The position numbers and the translations under genes were made by a program. Source: Platynereis dumerilii (Eukaryota > Annelida > Polychaeta > Phyllodocida > Nereididae). From it: 64,000 nt of DNA. The notes beneath the pieces are model-generated. The model was not told the DNA's origin, ran no database searches, and was given only the letters and a program-made list of their open reading frames with translations. Position 1 is the first letter of the stretch. Each line of letters opens with the position of its first letter. Positions 47,001 through 59,000 of this stretch are shown in pieces. Where the stretch lies: positions 48,573,289 to 48,637,288 of the forward strand of contig JAPTHN010000004.1 in the NCBI GenBank assembly GCA_026936325.1, written 5' to 3'.

Positions 47001-50000
47001 TGCTGAGGAATGATAAATAACTGCACAGAATATGTACTGGTTGAATTGAAAATACATTTAATTAAAGCATCATAGCCTGTCAATGAGGCTCTGGACAGGG
47101 GTGGCGGAACAGGAGGGCGGGCAGGAGGGGCAATTGCCCCTCCTGCCCTTGTCCAAGGGGGGCAGGGGGGGGCAAGGGTGCCCTTTAGATCTTAAAAGTA
47201 AAAAAATTATTAGGCCTTATTTTACTAATTTTAGGCACAAATTAGTAAGTTTTAGTAAGCATATATTCAAAATTACTAGTGACTCTATATTTAAATTTTG
47301 TCATGCGAAATTGGTGTGAATATGATTTGCCCTTTTTTTCATCTGACCGCCCCTGCCGCCCGCTATTCCTTCCGGCACCCCTGGCTGTGGATGGGGGTGA
47401 TCGGGGACTGGGAATTCAAAAGTAAAATGGCCAAAGAACATGGGGGACCAAAAGACCCCACCCAGAGCTGAGGGACAGAGAATTCTAAATTCCATTAAAC
47501 AAATTTCAGACATGACAGGGAATTCAAAAGTAATATGGCCAAGGAGCCTCGTCAAATAAAATACAAATAAATTCAATTTTTTTTACAATTCCGTTTAATT
47601 GATCAGATTCTAACTGATTTCATTTTTGTACTTCCAGATTGATGATCTCTACTATTGCATAGCTTGTGTGTGTTCTGTCCTGCTCAGGAAATCTAGTTGT
47701 GGATATTTATATCCATTATTTAACTTAACAAGAAATTAGAATGTATCACGTACAATATTACGTGTCATGCAGATGTTCAATGTCGACTTTATATAGTTAA
47801 CTGTGGTCTATTAATGGGAAGAGCATTGCACCATCAATCCTCCTGTCAATAGTAAAAGCCGTCAATCGATGCGAATTCACGGCTATGTTATGGTTCTCCC
47901 GTCTCAGGCCTGAGCCAATTAAATCTGATATATCAATGCTAGTTAAACAACCGGCAATATTTTCCTTAGAGATTGCCTAATAGAAAACCATCAATGATGT
48001 TGTTCTATTAAACAACAGATGTATTGTTTCAATATTTATTTTCTACTTGAAGTTGGATTTGTGATAAACTTAACTTTTTTTATTTTCTTGTTGACTGCAA
48101 CAATAAAGTTTTAATAAATTCATAACTTATTTGTACTTTTTCTTGTGGTACAAATTGCTGTCTTAATACCCTAATGAAATTGATATTGGATTTGGTTTGC
48201 ACATCAATCTTCGAGCATGAAAAGCGGACATACCGCTGAGATTTTTTCTTCCAGTACAAGAGTCCAAAATCCTAAATTCTGGATCAAAATTGTTATGGTA
48301 GACGGGACATAAATTTGTTTAAGGATGTCACAAGTTTTAGTGTCGCCTTTCTAGATCTGGTTCACACATTTCACCAAATTAAAATATTTGCAGTTTTACT
48401 GCAAAATACATTTTGTACACATCAAATTATAAGGCAAACGTCCCATTATAAATTAAGAAAGCCCATTTCCAGTTGAATTAAACCCAAGGAGCTGCTGCCC
48501 CTTGTGTATTATTTTATAACTGATTATGGAAATTGAGCCACGAAGTAATTGAAAAATTAAGCAAATTTATAAAACATCATAATAATTACAGAAATTGCAA
48601 TATTCAAGATAATAAAAGTTATCAGAAATATCCCCTACTGAAACATGAGTAACTAAACCCTTCATTTTAGACAATGCATTAAATAAGTGCCAATTCAAAT
48701 ACACACAAAATTAAGAAGTATTTTAAATTTGTGATTTTAATAACCACTATTTTTGGCAAATCTCAAGTTCTCAACTGCAATACTTCTCACAGATATAGAT
48801 CTATCAGTGGCATGTGCTGGACATTATGTACCATTGGGTGTGTAAATTTTTGTGACTTTTGTAAAAATACAAATATTAAGTATTGAATATATCCGCATTC
48901 AGGGAGTGGGTGCACGTCGGCTCAGCCCAACAACCCTCCCCTGCCCCCACCTTCAACAAGGCATTGACTATGTGTAATTTTGTGCCATTGTATTGCTGAT
49001 GGTGTTAGCAAATGATTGTGGCATTGAAAGTGTTTTGTCTCTACTTTAGTGAATCTATTTTAATCCCTTTACACTGTTTTCATTTTTTAATCTTTGTGTT
49101 TTACAGTGGCATGAAGACATCTGTTATTGCTTTGCTAAATGCTATTTAAACATAGCTTCATTCTTATGACCAATGCAAACTTATGAGCTTTAGTCTTCCA
49201 CAAACACTCCTTATATGGTCCTTAATTGACATGCATACATAAGGAAAATCAATCATGTGACTGAATCAAGGGGCCAATCCTGATGATTCTGTAAATGCCA
49301 ACTGACTTCCTTCTTTTGCTGCCTTGCTCCCAATGATAAACAGAAGAATGAAGACTGATTTTGGACACTTAGAAGGTATTTAAAACCATTGAAAGTGCTT
49401 GGAATGTTAGATTATAAGCAAATCTTGGGCTGGTGTGCCTATGGAATGCATAGGATATTGCTGAAGCAGTTATTTCAGCTCATTTCTGACTTGGAATCAA
49501 CCCATGACCAGTGAAGCATGACTTGAATATCTCACCCTTGTATTTACTATGATGAAGATTGGCATCATGAAATTAGAACAAGTGAAAGACATTTATCTTT
49601 CATGTTGGTTAGGCCCGTGGGTCAAACACACAGGTTTTGACCATTCTACAATTTATGTTAAAAAGCGACACAGGATATCAATTAGCACCAAACTCAAGTC
49701 TTATTGAAATCAAACAGGTACCCACCACAGCAAAGTTTTGTCCTAAGCAATTTCTTGGTCCAAGGGAAAATGGGAAGGTGGCATACATCACAGGTCTGAA
49801 ACAAAGAAAAAATTGTAGCACCTACAGTAAAATACTTTTTATTGAAAAACATCAAAAGTATAGGATGCAGTAGGTTCAGCAATGTTCAATATAATAATTA
49901 TACTGAACAAGAAAATAATCTCACAAAGAGCGTAAGAACTGTAATTGATAAAAATGATTCCTTTTGCAGAAGAAAAAAGAGGGCTAACACCAACTCATAT

Positions 50001-53000
50001 AGCTCTACATACATTTAAAGGTGGTGTGCTATACAACATTGTGGATAACATTAGCAGGAGTTTTTTTTTTTCGAAGTGAAAAACTTGTACACACTGAGAC
50101 TGATTAAAAACACATAACATGAATGTTTGAGGCTCTGGTCTGGGGGTTATGGGCAATAATATGGGGAAAGAGAATTCCAAAGCAAAATGCACGAAAGAAA
50201 GGAATTCAAGAGTAAAATGGACAAGGGAAGGGAATTCAAAATTAAAATGGAAAAGGGACAGGGAACTCAAAGGTAAAACTGTATTTACTTGTCAGGAGAG
50301 TCTGGCTTGAACCTGTCGGGATTGAACTCCAGGGGGTTAGGAACGTATTCGGGCATCCTTGAAGCCATGAAGGTGTTAAGCTGCAAAATGAATGAAATAA
50401 CAATTAGACAATTAGACAAATTCAGTTTGACGCAAAGGAATATATATATACAGTATTTTGGAGCAAGGTTAGATTAACTGAAGCTCCTGACCCTCGAAAA
50501 ATTCATATTTTTTCATATATATCACATTGTCATTTCTTCATGTTTTGTAATATATGGTGGTGCATAAGTTAATACATTTGGCCTGACCTTATTTGACACC
50601 ATCTGTAAGCATCTGGATGAAGTTGTTTCTCTGCATATTTAAATAAGTAATTAGTTTCAAATACATATGGTTTAATCTGAGTTTTCAGTGAATTGATTTT
50701 TCAGAATTTCACTGTTTTAGCAGTGTTCAGAGATTATAGAAAATTGTGTGTTTTTGGTGTTTTCTATCCAAAAAACCCACAGGACACTTAGGGACTGTTC
50801 AGAATTTATGACTGGGGGGGTGGGAGTTTTACTGGAACTTCCCGTCAAAAATTGATACCCCCCTTGAGTTTCATGCGGATTTTTAGTACCCCACCACTAG
50901 GTTTCACGCATATTTTTAGTACCCCCCCCCTACATTCAAAGCAATACACACATATATACTGTTACATATGGCCCGTGTCCAGATTTGCGTAATTTCGCTG
51001 ACTTTTGCCTGTAAAAAAGTGCAAATAAAATGAGTTTATGCATGTTTTTTAACATTTTTTTTTTGTTAAAATTTCTTACATCTTGGAAGTGTTGTCAAAA
51101 GATAATACCCCTCTTGAAACACCTGTGAAAAGTTAGTACCCCCTCGGCCAAAACTCCCATCCCCCCCCAGTCATAAATTCTGAACGGTCCCTAATAAGAT
51201 GACTTTGCCAAAATTTAAACATATTTTAAACATTACTTACTGCAACTGTTGTCCCTTTGGGTACTTCGATGCCATTAATTTTGAAACCATCCCTGTCCAC
51301 CTCTCGGAATACCTGTGATGCGATTGGATACATGCGAAGTGCCTCTTTCCAAACCAAGTTCATGTAATCCAATTTATTGATGTCTTCTAGGCTGATGTGA
51401 GGTTTCTGGCCTACCACTTCATCCACTTCTTCGTACAGTCTGTCAAAATGATTAAGGAAAGCATGCAAAAGAGTTTGGTGATGTTAAAGTCAACAAATGA
51501 TGAGTACTTACAGCGTAGATTCATCTGCTATTACATATCAACAACGAATGATGAGTACGTACAGCGTAGATTCATCTGCTATTACATATCAATGACAATG
51601 ATGAGTACTTACAGTGTAGATTCATTTGCTATTACATATCAATGACAATGATGAGTACTTACAGTGTAGATTCATCTGCTATTACATATCAACAACGAAT
51701 GATGAGTACGTACAGCGTAGATTCATCTGCTATTACATATCAATGACAATGATGAGTACTTACAGTGTAGATTCATCTGCTATTACATATCAATGACAAT
51801 GATGAGTACGTACAGCATAGATTCATCTGCTATTACATATCAACAACGAATGATGAGTACGTACAGCCTAGATTCATCTGCTATTACATATCAATGAAAA
51901 TGATGAGTACTTACAGTGTAGATTCATCTGCTATTACATATTAATGACAATGATGAGTACTTACAGTGTAGATTCATCTGCTATTACATATCAATGACAA
52001 TGATGAGTACTTACAGTGTAGATTCATCTGCTATTACATATCAACAACGAATGATGAGTACGTACAGCGTAGATTCATCTGCTATTACATATCAATGACA
52101 ATGATGAGTACTTACAGTGTAGATTCATCTGCTATTACATATCAATGACAATGATGAGTACGTACAGCGTAGATTCATCTGCTATTACATATCAACAACG
52201 AATGATGAGTACGTACAGCGTAGATTCATCTGCTATTACATATCAATGACAATGATGAGTACTTACAGTGTAGATTCATCTGCTATTACATATCAATGAC
52301 AATGATGAGTACTTACAGTGTAGATTCATCTGCTATTACATATCAATGACAATGATGAGTACCTACAGCGTAGATTCATCTGCTATTACATATCAATGAC
52401 AATGATGAGTACTTACAGTGTAGATTCATCTGCTATTACATATCAATGACAATGATGAGTACTTACAGTGTAGATTCATCTGCTATTACATATCAATGAC
52501 AATGATGAGTACCTACAGCGTAGATTCATCTGCTATTACATATCAATGACAATGATGAGTACTTACAGTGTAGATTCATCTGCTATTACATATCAATGAC
52601 AATGATGAGTACTTACAGCGTAGATTCATCTGCTATTACATATCAACGACAATGACCTCACTACAGGCCCCATCCACTGCCTTGAAATGAACTATCAATT
52701 TGTCATTGAGTAACATGTGACAACAGTGATACTTAGTTGGTGACTTGTTTTGATATCATTGAAAATACACAATATGACCTCACAAATTGCTTATGAGTAA
52801 GAGAGAATAACATGGCATGGATAGGCACATGATCTCACAAAGAATATTTATGGCCAATTCTATAAGTACTTGACATTCGTCGACTGTAAATTAACCTTAA
52901 GTGCATAGCACACAGCATCACAGAGAACTCCTATCATCCACAAAAATAACTATTTGGTTCCAGATTGAACTTTTTCAAAATAAACAATTCATAAAAAATA

Positions 53001-56000
53001 AGTCCTCTCTTAACCAAATTTGAATATTTCAAAGATTCCTTCTCTGATTTGTATGAAAAAACTATCACTTGTAAAACTGTCCCACCTGTACACGTATACA
53101 TAAGTTTGGAATTGGAACTTGAAATGGAGATGACTTATTTCTCACCTTCTTAACACCTCAGGATGTCGTCCTGCTAACAGCAAAATGAAGCTCATCGAAT
53201 TAGCCGTTGTTTCATGGCCTAGAGGATTGAAAATTAAAACAATCGATTGTGTTAAATAATTGTTGCTTTTTTGATTCTGTGGCAAACAGGCTATTTCTTG
53301 GTTAGATACATCCCTCTCATTGCATTATTTACAGTCTGTAACGTTGATATACAAAAAGAGTGGACTGTTGCATTGTGAAAATGGCACTTTGTGAGTCATC
53401 ATACTGATGATTTGTCATTATCATACCCAATACTTTCAATGTTACTTTGATTTAAGGTGACTAATCCCGCTTGTTGGTTACAGCCAAACAAAAGGATTAT
53501 GCATCTGATTTTTACTCTAAAATCAGTTATTACAAATCGAATGGCCTTCTCCTTGAGAAAAAAGTTTTTGGTCATTTTCGGTGGTTTTTCGCTCCAAAAC
53601 CACTTCAGCCCAAAACATCATGTTTGACACAACCAAACACCATGAGTTTTAGTTGTACAGCAACAGGATGCCAAGGGATTATTCACCATGGCAATCATGT
53701 CTCTTTTGAGACTAGTAACCTACTCAACAGAAACTTTCAGGGTAATGTTAAGCTAAATTTCTTGAATTTCGTCATAAGAATTGTGAAAAAAATAATTGTG
53801 GCACATTTAATCAAAATTTAAGTTTTGCATGGGTTTTGACCTTCCTATGCAACAGTGTGGCTTGATTTCCATAAATAAAAATGGGTGAAAATAGATTATC
53901 TGGAAAAATATCCGTCGATAAACTGGTTTTTTTTTTTGAGAATCAACCCTTGCCCACTGTAAGTAGTGGTATTTTGGTAGTAAACCACCAAATCACTTCA
54001 GTTCTCTTTGACTATAGAATCAGTAATAAGTTAATTTTATGAAAGAATGATAGAAATTCTCAAATTTCTAACTTTATTTGTCCCCCCATGAGACACTTAG
54101 AGTGCAAATACTGCAAAACTGCCCAATTGTAAAGTGGGCAGAGTACGTCCACAATGTAGATGCAGACTGTAAACCCAATACATTAAATTAAAGTCACAGG
54201 TGCATTTAGCATTTGAATATAACTTATTGATTTCCCAATTCAAATAAAGCGCGTTGGAGTTGATAAAGATATTCAGCTCACCAGCAAAGAAGAAAGTCAG
54301 AAAGTCATCCAAGACATCATCATTGTCGTCAAGAATGCCTTTTTCTGAAAGTTACAAGATGTCATATAGTCATTTTCACGGTTTCGAGGAATCTCAAAAT
54401 TGATGTTGGAAAGGACTACACATTTGAATTCCTTGTAAAAAGAGCTTTCAAATGAATGGTAGCATCGATAGTTTCCGCCAATTCTCTGTCAAAATGAACA
54501 TAAAACTGAAATCTTCAAAATTTAACAAAAATCAATTTTATTTTCATTTTCATAAGAAATCTACCAAGCCCATTAAAGTGGGTACTCATCTGAAAGCTCT
54601 TTTCGCATTTTTTACATTGACATTTATCATATTATATTGGTGTCAACCATGTGAAACCACGCAAATGCAGTGGTTAATAGAATGGTTTTACCAAGATTTC
54701 TTCTAACCAGCCTGAAAATAATCAGGCTACCAAAATGACAAGTACTTCAAAATGCTATGAAAGCTCAAATCTCAATGTGTCAAACTAACGAAAAAAATGT
54801 GATTGTTCCCTTGTCATGTATCTCAGAGCCAAAAGATGCACATGGAAAAGTCTAATTAACCTAATAAGGCCTGACACAAGGTTGTGTGTATGTACCGTTG
54901 CCTGCTCCACCTGGTGAAAAATCAATGGTGGTTCAACTAGCCTGCCGATTCAACTGGCCCCACTCTCCCCTACTTTTCTGTAAGAGCTTTTTCTGTAAGA
55001 ACTTGTAATCAGTTGACAACTTGACATTAATGTTATGGCAATATATACTGTTGATGTAATTTTATATAGACACAGATATCTTACCCCTTATTTTCAAGGT
55101 GTGGTTCAGAATGTCATTGGCCACATATTCGTCATTTTTCAATGCGGCTTCCCTTTCTACCGTCCATTTCCTTCCCTCGCTCTTTACTAGTTCAACAGCT
55201 TTGCGAAAAATGCTGCCCATATTTCCAGCCATGAAAGGTAGCTGAAACACATGTGTGAAGAAGACTATACGACAGGCGTCATGACAGGGCACACCCCAAC
55301 CCTATTGGGTTACAGCAATATAAGGAATGCTTTTGGGGGCAGTGAGGGAAACAGTTGGGGGAAAGGTTGCAAAGAAGATGTATAGTTAGGTCGGGCAAGT
55401 TGGGTTAAGCAGGGAAAGTGGGGGAAGCGGGGAAAGTGGGGGTAGTGGGGGAAGTTGGGGAAGCAGGGAAAGTGGGAGAAGCGGGGAAAGTGGGGGTAGT
55501 GGGGGAAGTTGGGGAAGCAGGGAAAGTGGGGGAGGGACAAGTGGGGGGAGTTGGGGAAAGCAAGAGAAAGTGGGGGCAATTTGGGCAATAGAGGGAAAGT
55601 TTGGAAAGCAACGGAAACGGGATGAAGATAAAAAAATGCTTGAAAATGAAAAATTCAAAAAGGGGATGACTTAAATTACAGAAGCCGGGGATGGGGGATA
55701 TCGGCTTGAAGCTATTATATGATGATGTATACATAGTTTTTGAAATTTGTATTCGACACCATGCAGCATAATGATATTCCAACGGAGCCAATGGAGTAGG
55801 AGTTGAATTCATACAATAATGTCAATTGCGCATTCTAAGAATCTTTTGGTACTCACATTTATCATCGGTTCCCGAAGAGTTTGCGACAGAACATGTAACA
55901 TTTCAGTCACTGCATTGTTCAACGGGCTATTTTCTATGAAGACATTTAAGTCTTTCCCGTAGCCAACCTACAAAGATTCAAGGTAAAATTTCACATATGA

Positions 56001-59000
56001 TCAGAGTTGTAGCTGCTGAAAATAGCCTAATAATACAATCAATTAAAGATTTAATGGTTTGTTTTTTGTACACCTTCAAGTTCACCCCTAAAAACAACAT
56101 CATCTATGCCCACCATCCACCATTACATTCTTCTTTGTTACATGACTTTCAACCCCAGTGACTTGACAGAAAATGATAACACAATTAGAAAATATTTATA
56201 TGATAAGACTAATATACACACATTCATGAAATAGATAATAAAACAGCCTTCATTATGTCGGGAGATCCATTCTAGGCACGGGCGCCATCGGGCGGCCATA
56301 CCAATCATTGAGAGACATGATATTGAGGGCAAGCAAATGGCTTCCGTGCACATGTATACAAGCACAGTACAAAGCAAAGGAATATTGGTCAAAATGCCCT
56401 GGAACAGGGCTTTGGAGTCGGGTGATAAGTGAACCGACTCCGACTCCCGACTCCTTCAGCTCTCTGAAAAGCGACTCCCGACTCCGACTCCGACTCTGAC
56501 TCCTTGGATCGCCTGAATTACAATTCCGACTATCGACTCGCTTATCGGCATTATTGCACTTAAATATTATATGGTTAACAGAGAAGAAAAAGTAATTATA
56601 CAAAGTTTTCATCAAATTTTGTACATAAATAATAGCTTAGAAAGTTATATGTAAAATTTGGAATTCATTTGACATTTTTGTAACTGTGTTTTTGTAAATT
56701 ATATTAATTCTTTTTAGAAGTCAAGAGTCACCTCTTTAATTTTCGACTGCGACTCCGACTCCACCAGAAAATCAAAGTTCGACTCTGACTCTGACTCCAA
56801 AGCCCTGCCTGGAATAGTGTGTATTACGGCTGAAGTCAAAAGCATAGACTCAGAAATGCTTGAGACCATCATGCTTTGCCTGTACCACACACTCTAAAAA
56901 ATTTCAGACAAAATTGGTTTTTTAGATTCAAAATGGTTTTTTGAAAAACCAAATTTCAATGCAAAAAACCTACATGGATTTTTTTTTGTAAACCAACATG
57001 GATTTTTTTAAAAATCCATGTTGGTTTTGCATTGCAATTTGGTTTTTCAAAAAACCATTTTGAATCTAAAAAACCAATTTTGTCCCGTCATTTTTTAGAG
57101 TATGTGATCTAATCGATGAAGAACCTTTTATAATTTCAGCTTACACTGTATGTCTAACTGCTCTTAAAAATGATTAAATCACACATGGTAAAAAACAATG
57201 TCGACAGTTTGTGATCACCACTATTGATGAATGTTAATTGGAATTTGTAATATGACTTCAGAGCAGGCTCCCGCTATTTATCTATTTCTTCAAAATATGC
57301 AAATGTTGGAAATAGGGAAAATTATTTGCAGGCCATAGCTTTATCAAAATAAGACAGATGTACAAGGTCAACCATTACATGTGCACCGGACGTGTATACA
57401 TGTTATTTACGAAATGGATATATGCTTCCGCAATCCCCAAATTTAGGTTGCATGCGCTTGTAATGTCTTATTATGGTATTATGTTATTCATAAGTGTGAT
57501 CTTTGGCTATTACTAATGAATGGCCGCCTTCTAGGGGCAATGTCTGATTATTTGTAAGACACAGTACACCATACCCTGCAAATGATGGAGAGGGCAGCTT
57601 TGTGGAGCCAACTCCCAATTTCAATCTGTTTTCCGTTGTCCGCAAAGTGGCCAAGAACCTCAACAAACTGATTTCCGACACTGTTGAATTCCGACATGAG
57701 GTCTTTCAAGGACCTGAATAAAAAACAAGATAATTTTGGTTGAAATGATAATGCAGAAAATGGGGAACAATTTTCACTTTCAAAAATCTTGAATGCATTC
57801 ACTTGAAGCCCCTGAGAGGGTCTTTGTGTGCAAGCCGATTAGGGGGGTCCGAAAACAATTTCTTCTAAATTTCCCAAATTTGAAGCTTGCATTTTGATCT
57901 CATTTATAGAGAATGTGTTGCGTCAAAATTTCGGCCAATTCAATTAATAGTTAAAGCTTGCTCAAAGTCATTGAACTTTACACATGAATGAGATTGCCCA
58001 TCGGTGAACTGTAAAATCATCTGGAAAAATCTTTCAATAATTATTGTTGATTATTTTGATCAAATGACCTATTCTAAAGTATGTTCAGGGTGCCCAATTT
58101 AGGCCTAGGTAGTATTCCTTTTGATTTGCAAAGTTTTTTTTTTTGCAGTTCAGGATAGAAAGCCTCATGGCAGGATACACCCCCCACCCTATGGGGGAAC
58201 GCCAATATTAGAAAATGTTTAAAGGGGTAGTGAGGGGTAAAAGCAGGAGTATTGGAAGTCATGTGGGGGACATGGGAGCAAGTGGGGGAAGTGGAGGCAA
58301 GTGAGGGTAAGCAGGAGGCAGGTTGGAGGAAGTGGGAGAAAGTGGGGGTAAGCAGGAGGCAAGTGGGGGAAGAGGGGGGCAAGTGGGGGTAAGTGGGGGT
58401 AGCAAGGGGAAATTAGGGGCAAAACGAAGGGTAACTGATCTTGCAGGAATAAGAAAAGGGAGCGGGGGGTGTATTCTGTCATGAGGCCTGGATAGAAGTT
58501 AAATTGAGTGAGTAAGATTGATCAATTGAGAATAACCCCAGACGTTACTTTGCCGTGACAAGTTTGAGATGTTCCCAACGGAATGCAAAAAAATATACTT
58601 TTTAGAGAAAGTTCAGGGAAATTGACCAAATTTTCAGGAGCCCATTACAAATTGCTATGCTTTTGTGCATTCTCTAAATATAAGATCAAATTCACTGAAA
58701 TTTTGCATGAGTTTCCCCTACTTCTTGTTCATCAATGTCCAGTTCCAAATTTGTGATTTTATGAGATTTGATTTTTGGAATACAATTTTGAACTGCCAAA
58801 AAGATGATACTGCAGCTTTGACGTAACAACATTAATTTCAACCAATATACTCCTAGTTTTCCGTCACCATATCTGCTTATATATCTTCATAACTTACGAC
58901 TTGAAAAATGCTGGGTTGTACTCTTGCCTCTTCTTGGCCCATTTTGCATGGTTTTTTTCTGTGACCAGACCAGAGCCAAGAAACCTGAATCGAAGGGAGA

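Larger units (their letters stand above)
44890..48120 (+). other. Possible nested plus-strand transcript in P450-C intron 13
   Basis: Exon-like pieces with splice borders on the strand opposite P450-C: a piece ending ATGAGTCTTG before GTAAGT (~44910); 45338-45424 (TTCTAG / GTAAGA); its tandem copy 45581-45665; and a piece from ~46150 after TTTCAG ending before GTATGTG (~46255). AATAAA lies at ~48102. One joining would give a ~26-codon frame, so a non-coding RNA is at least as likely. No family recognised; this may be chance. Confidence 0.25.
56290..57480 (+). repeat. Dispersed repeat family v, copy 2, split by two insertions
   Basis: Left part (CCAATCATTGAGAGACATGA..) and right part (TTCAAAATATGCAAATG..) match 59010-59590; between them lie the hAT-like element and a family f MITE. 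Confidence 0.65.

Noticed and set aside
51491-52653. CRISPR-like array
   Set aside because: Units abut with no unique spacers, and the setting is a eukaryotic intron; it is a minisatellite.
53471-53821. 116-codon plus-strand frame in P450-C intron 9
   Set aside because: No recognisable domain and ordinary AT-rich composition; probably chance.
55310-55812. Proline/serine-rich minus-strand frames
   Set aside because: By-products of the polypurine tract; three frames are open at once and none has a domain.
58074-58482. Proline-rich minus-strand frames near 58.3 kb
   Set aside because: Same explanation: low-complexity polypurine core of an element.
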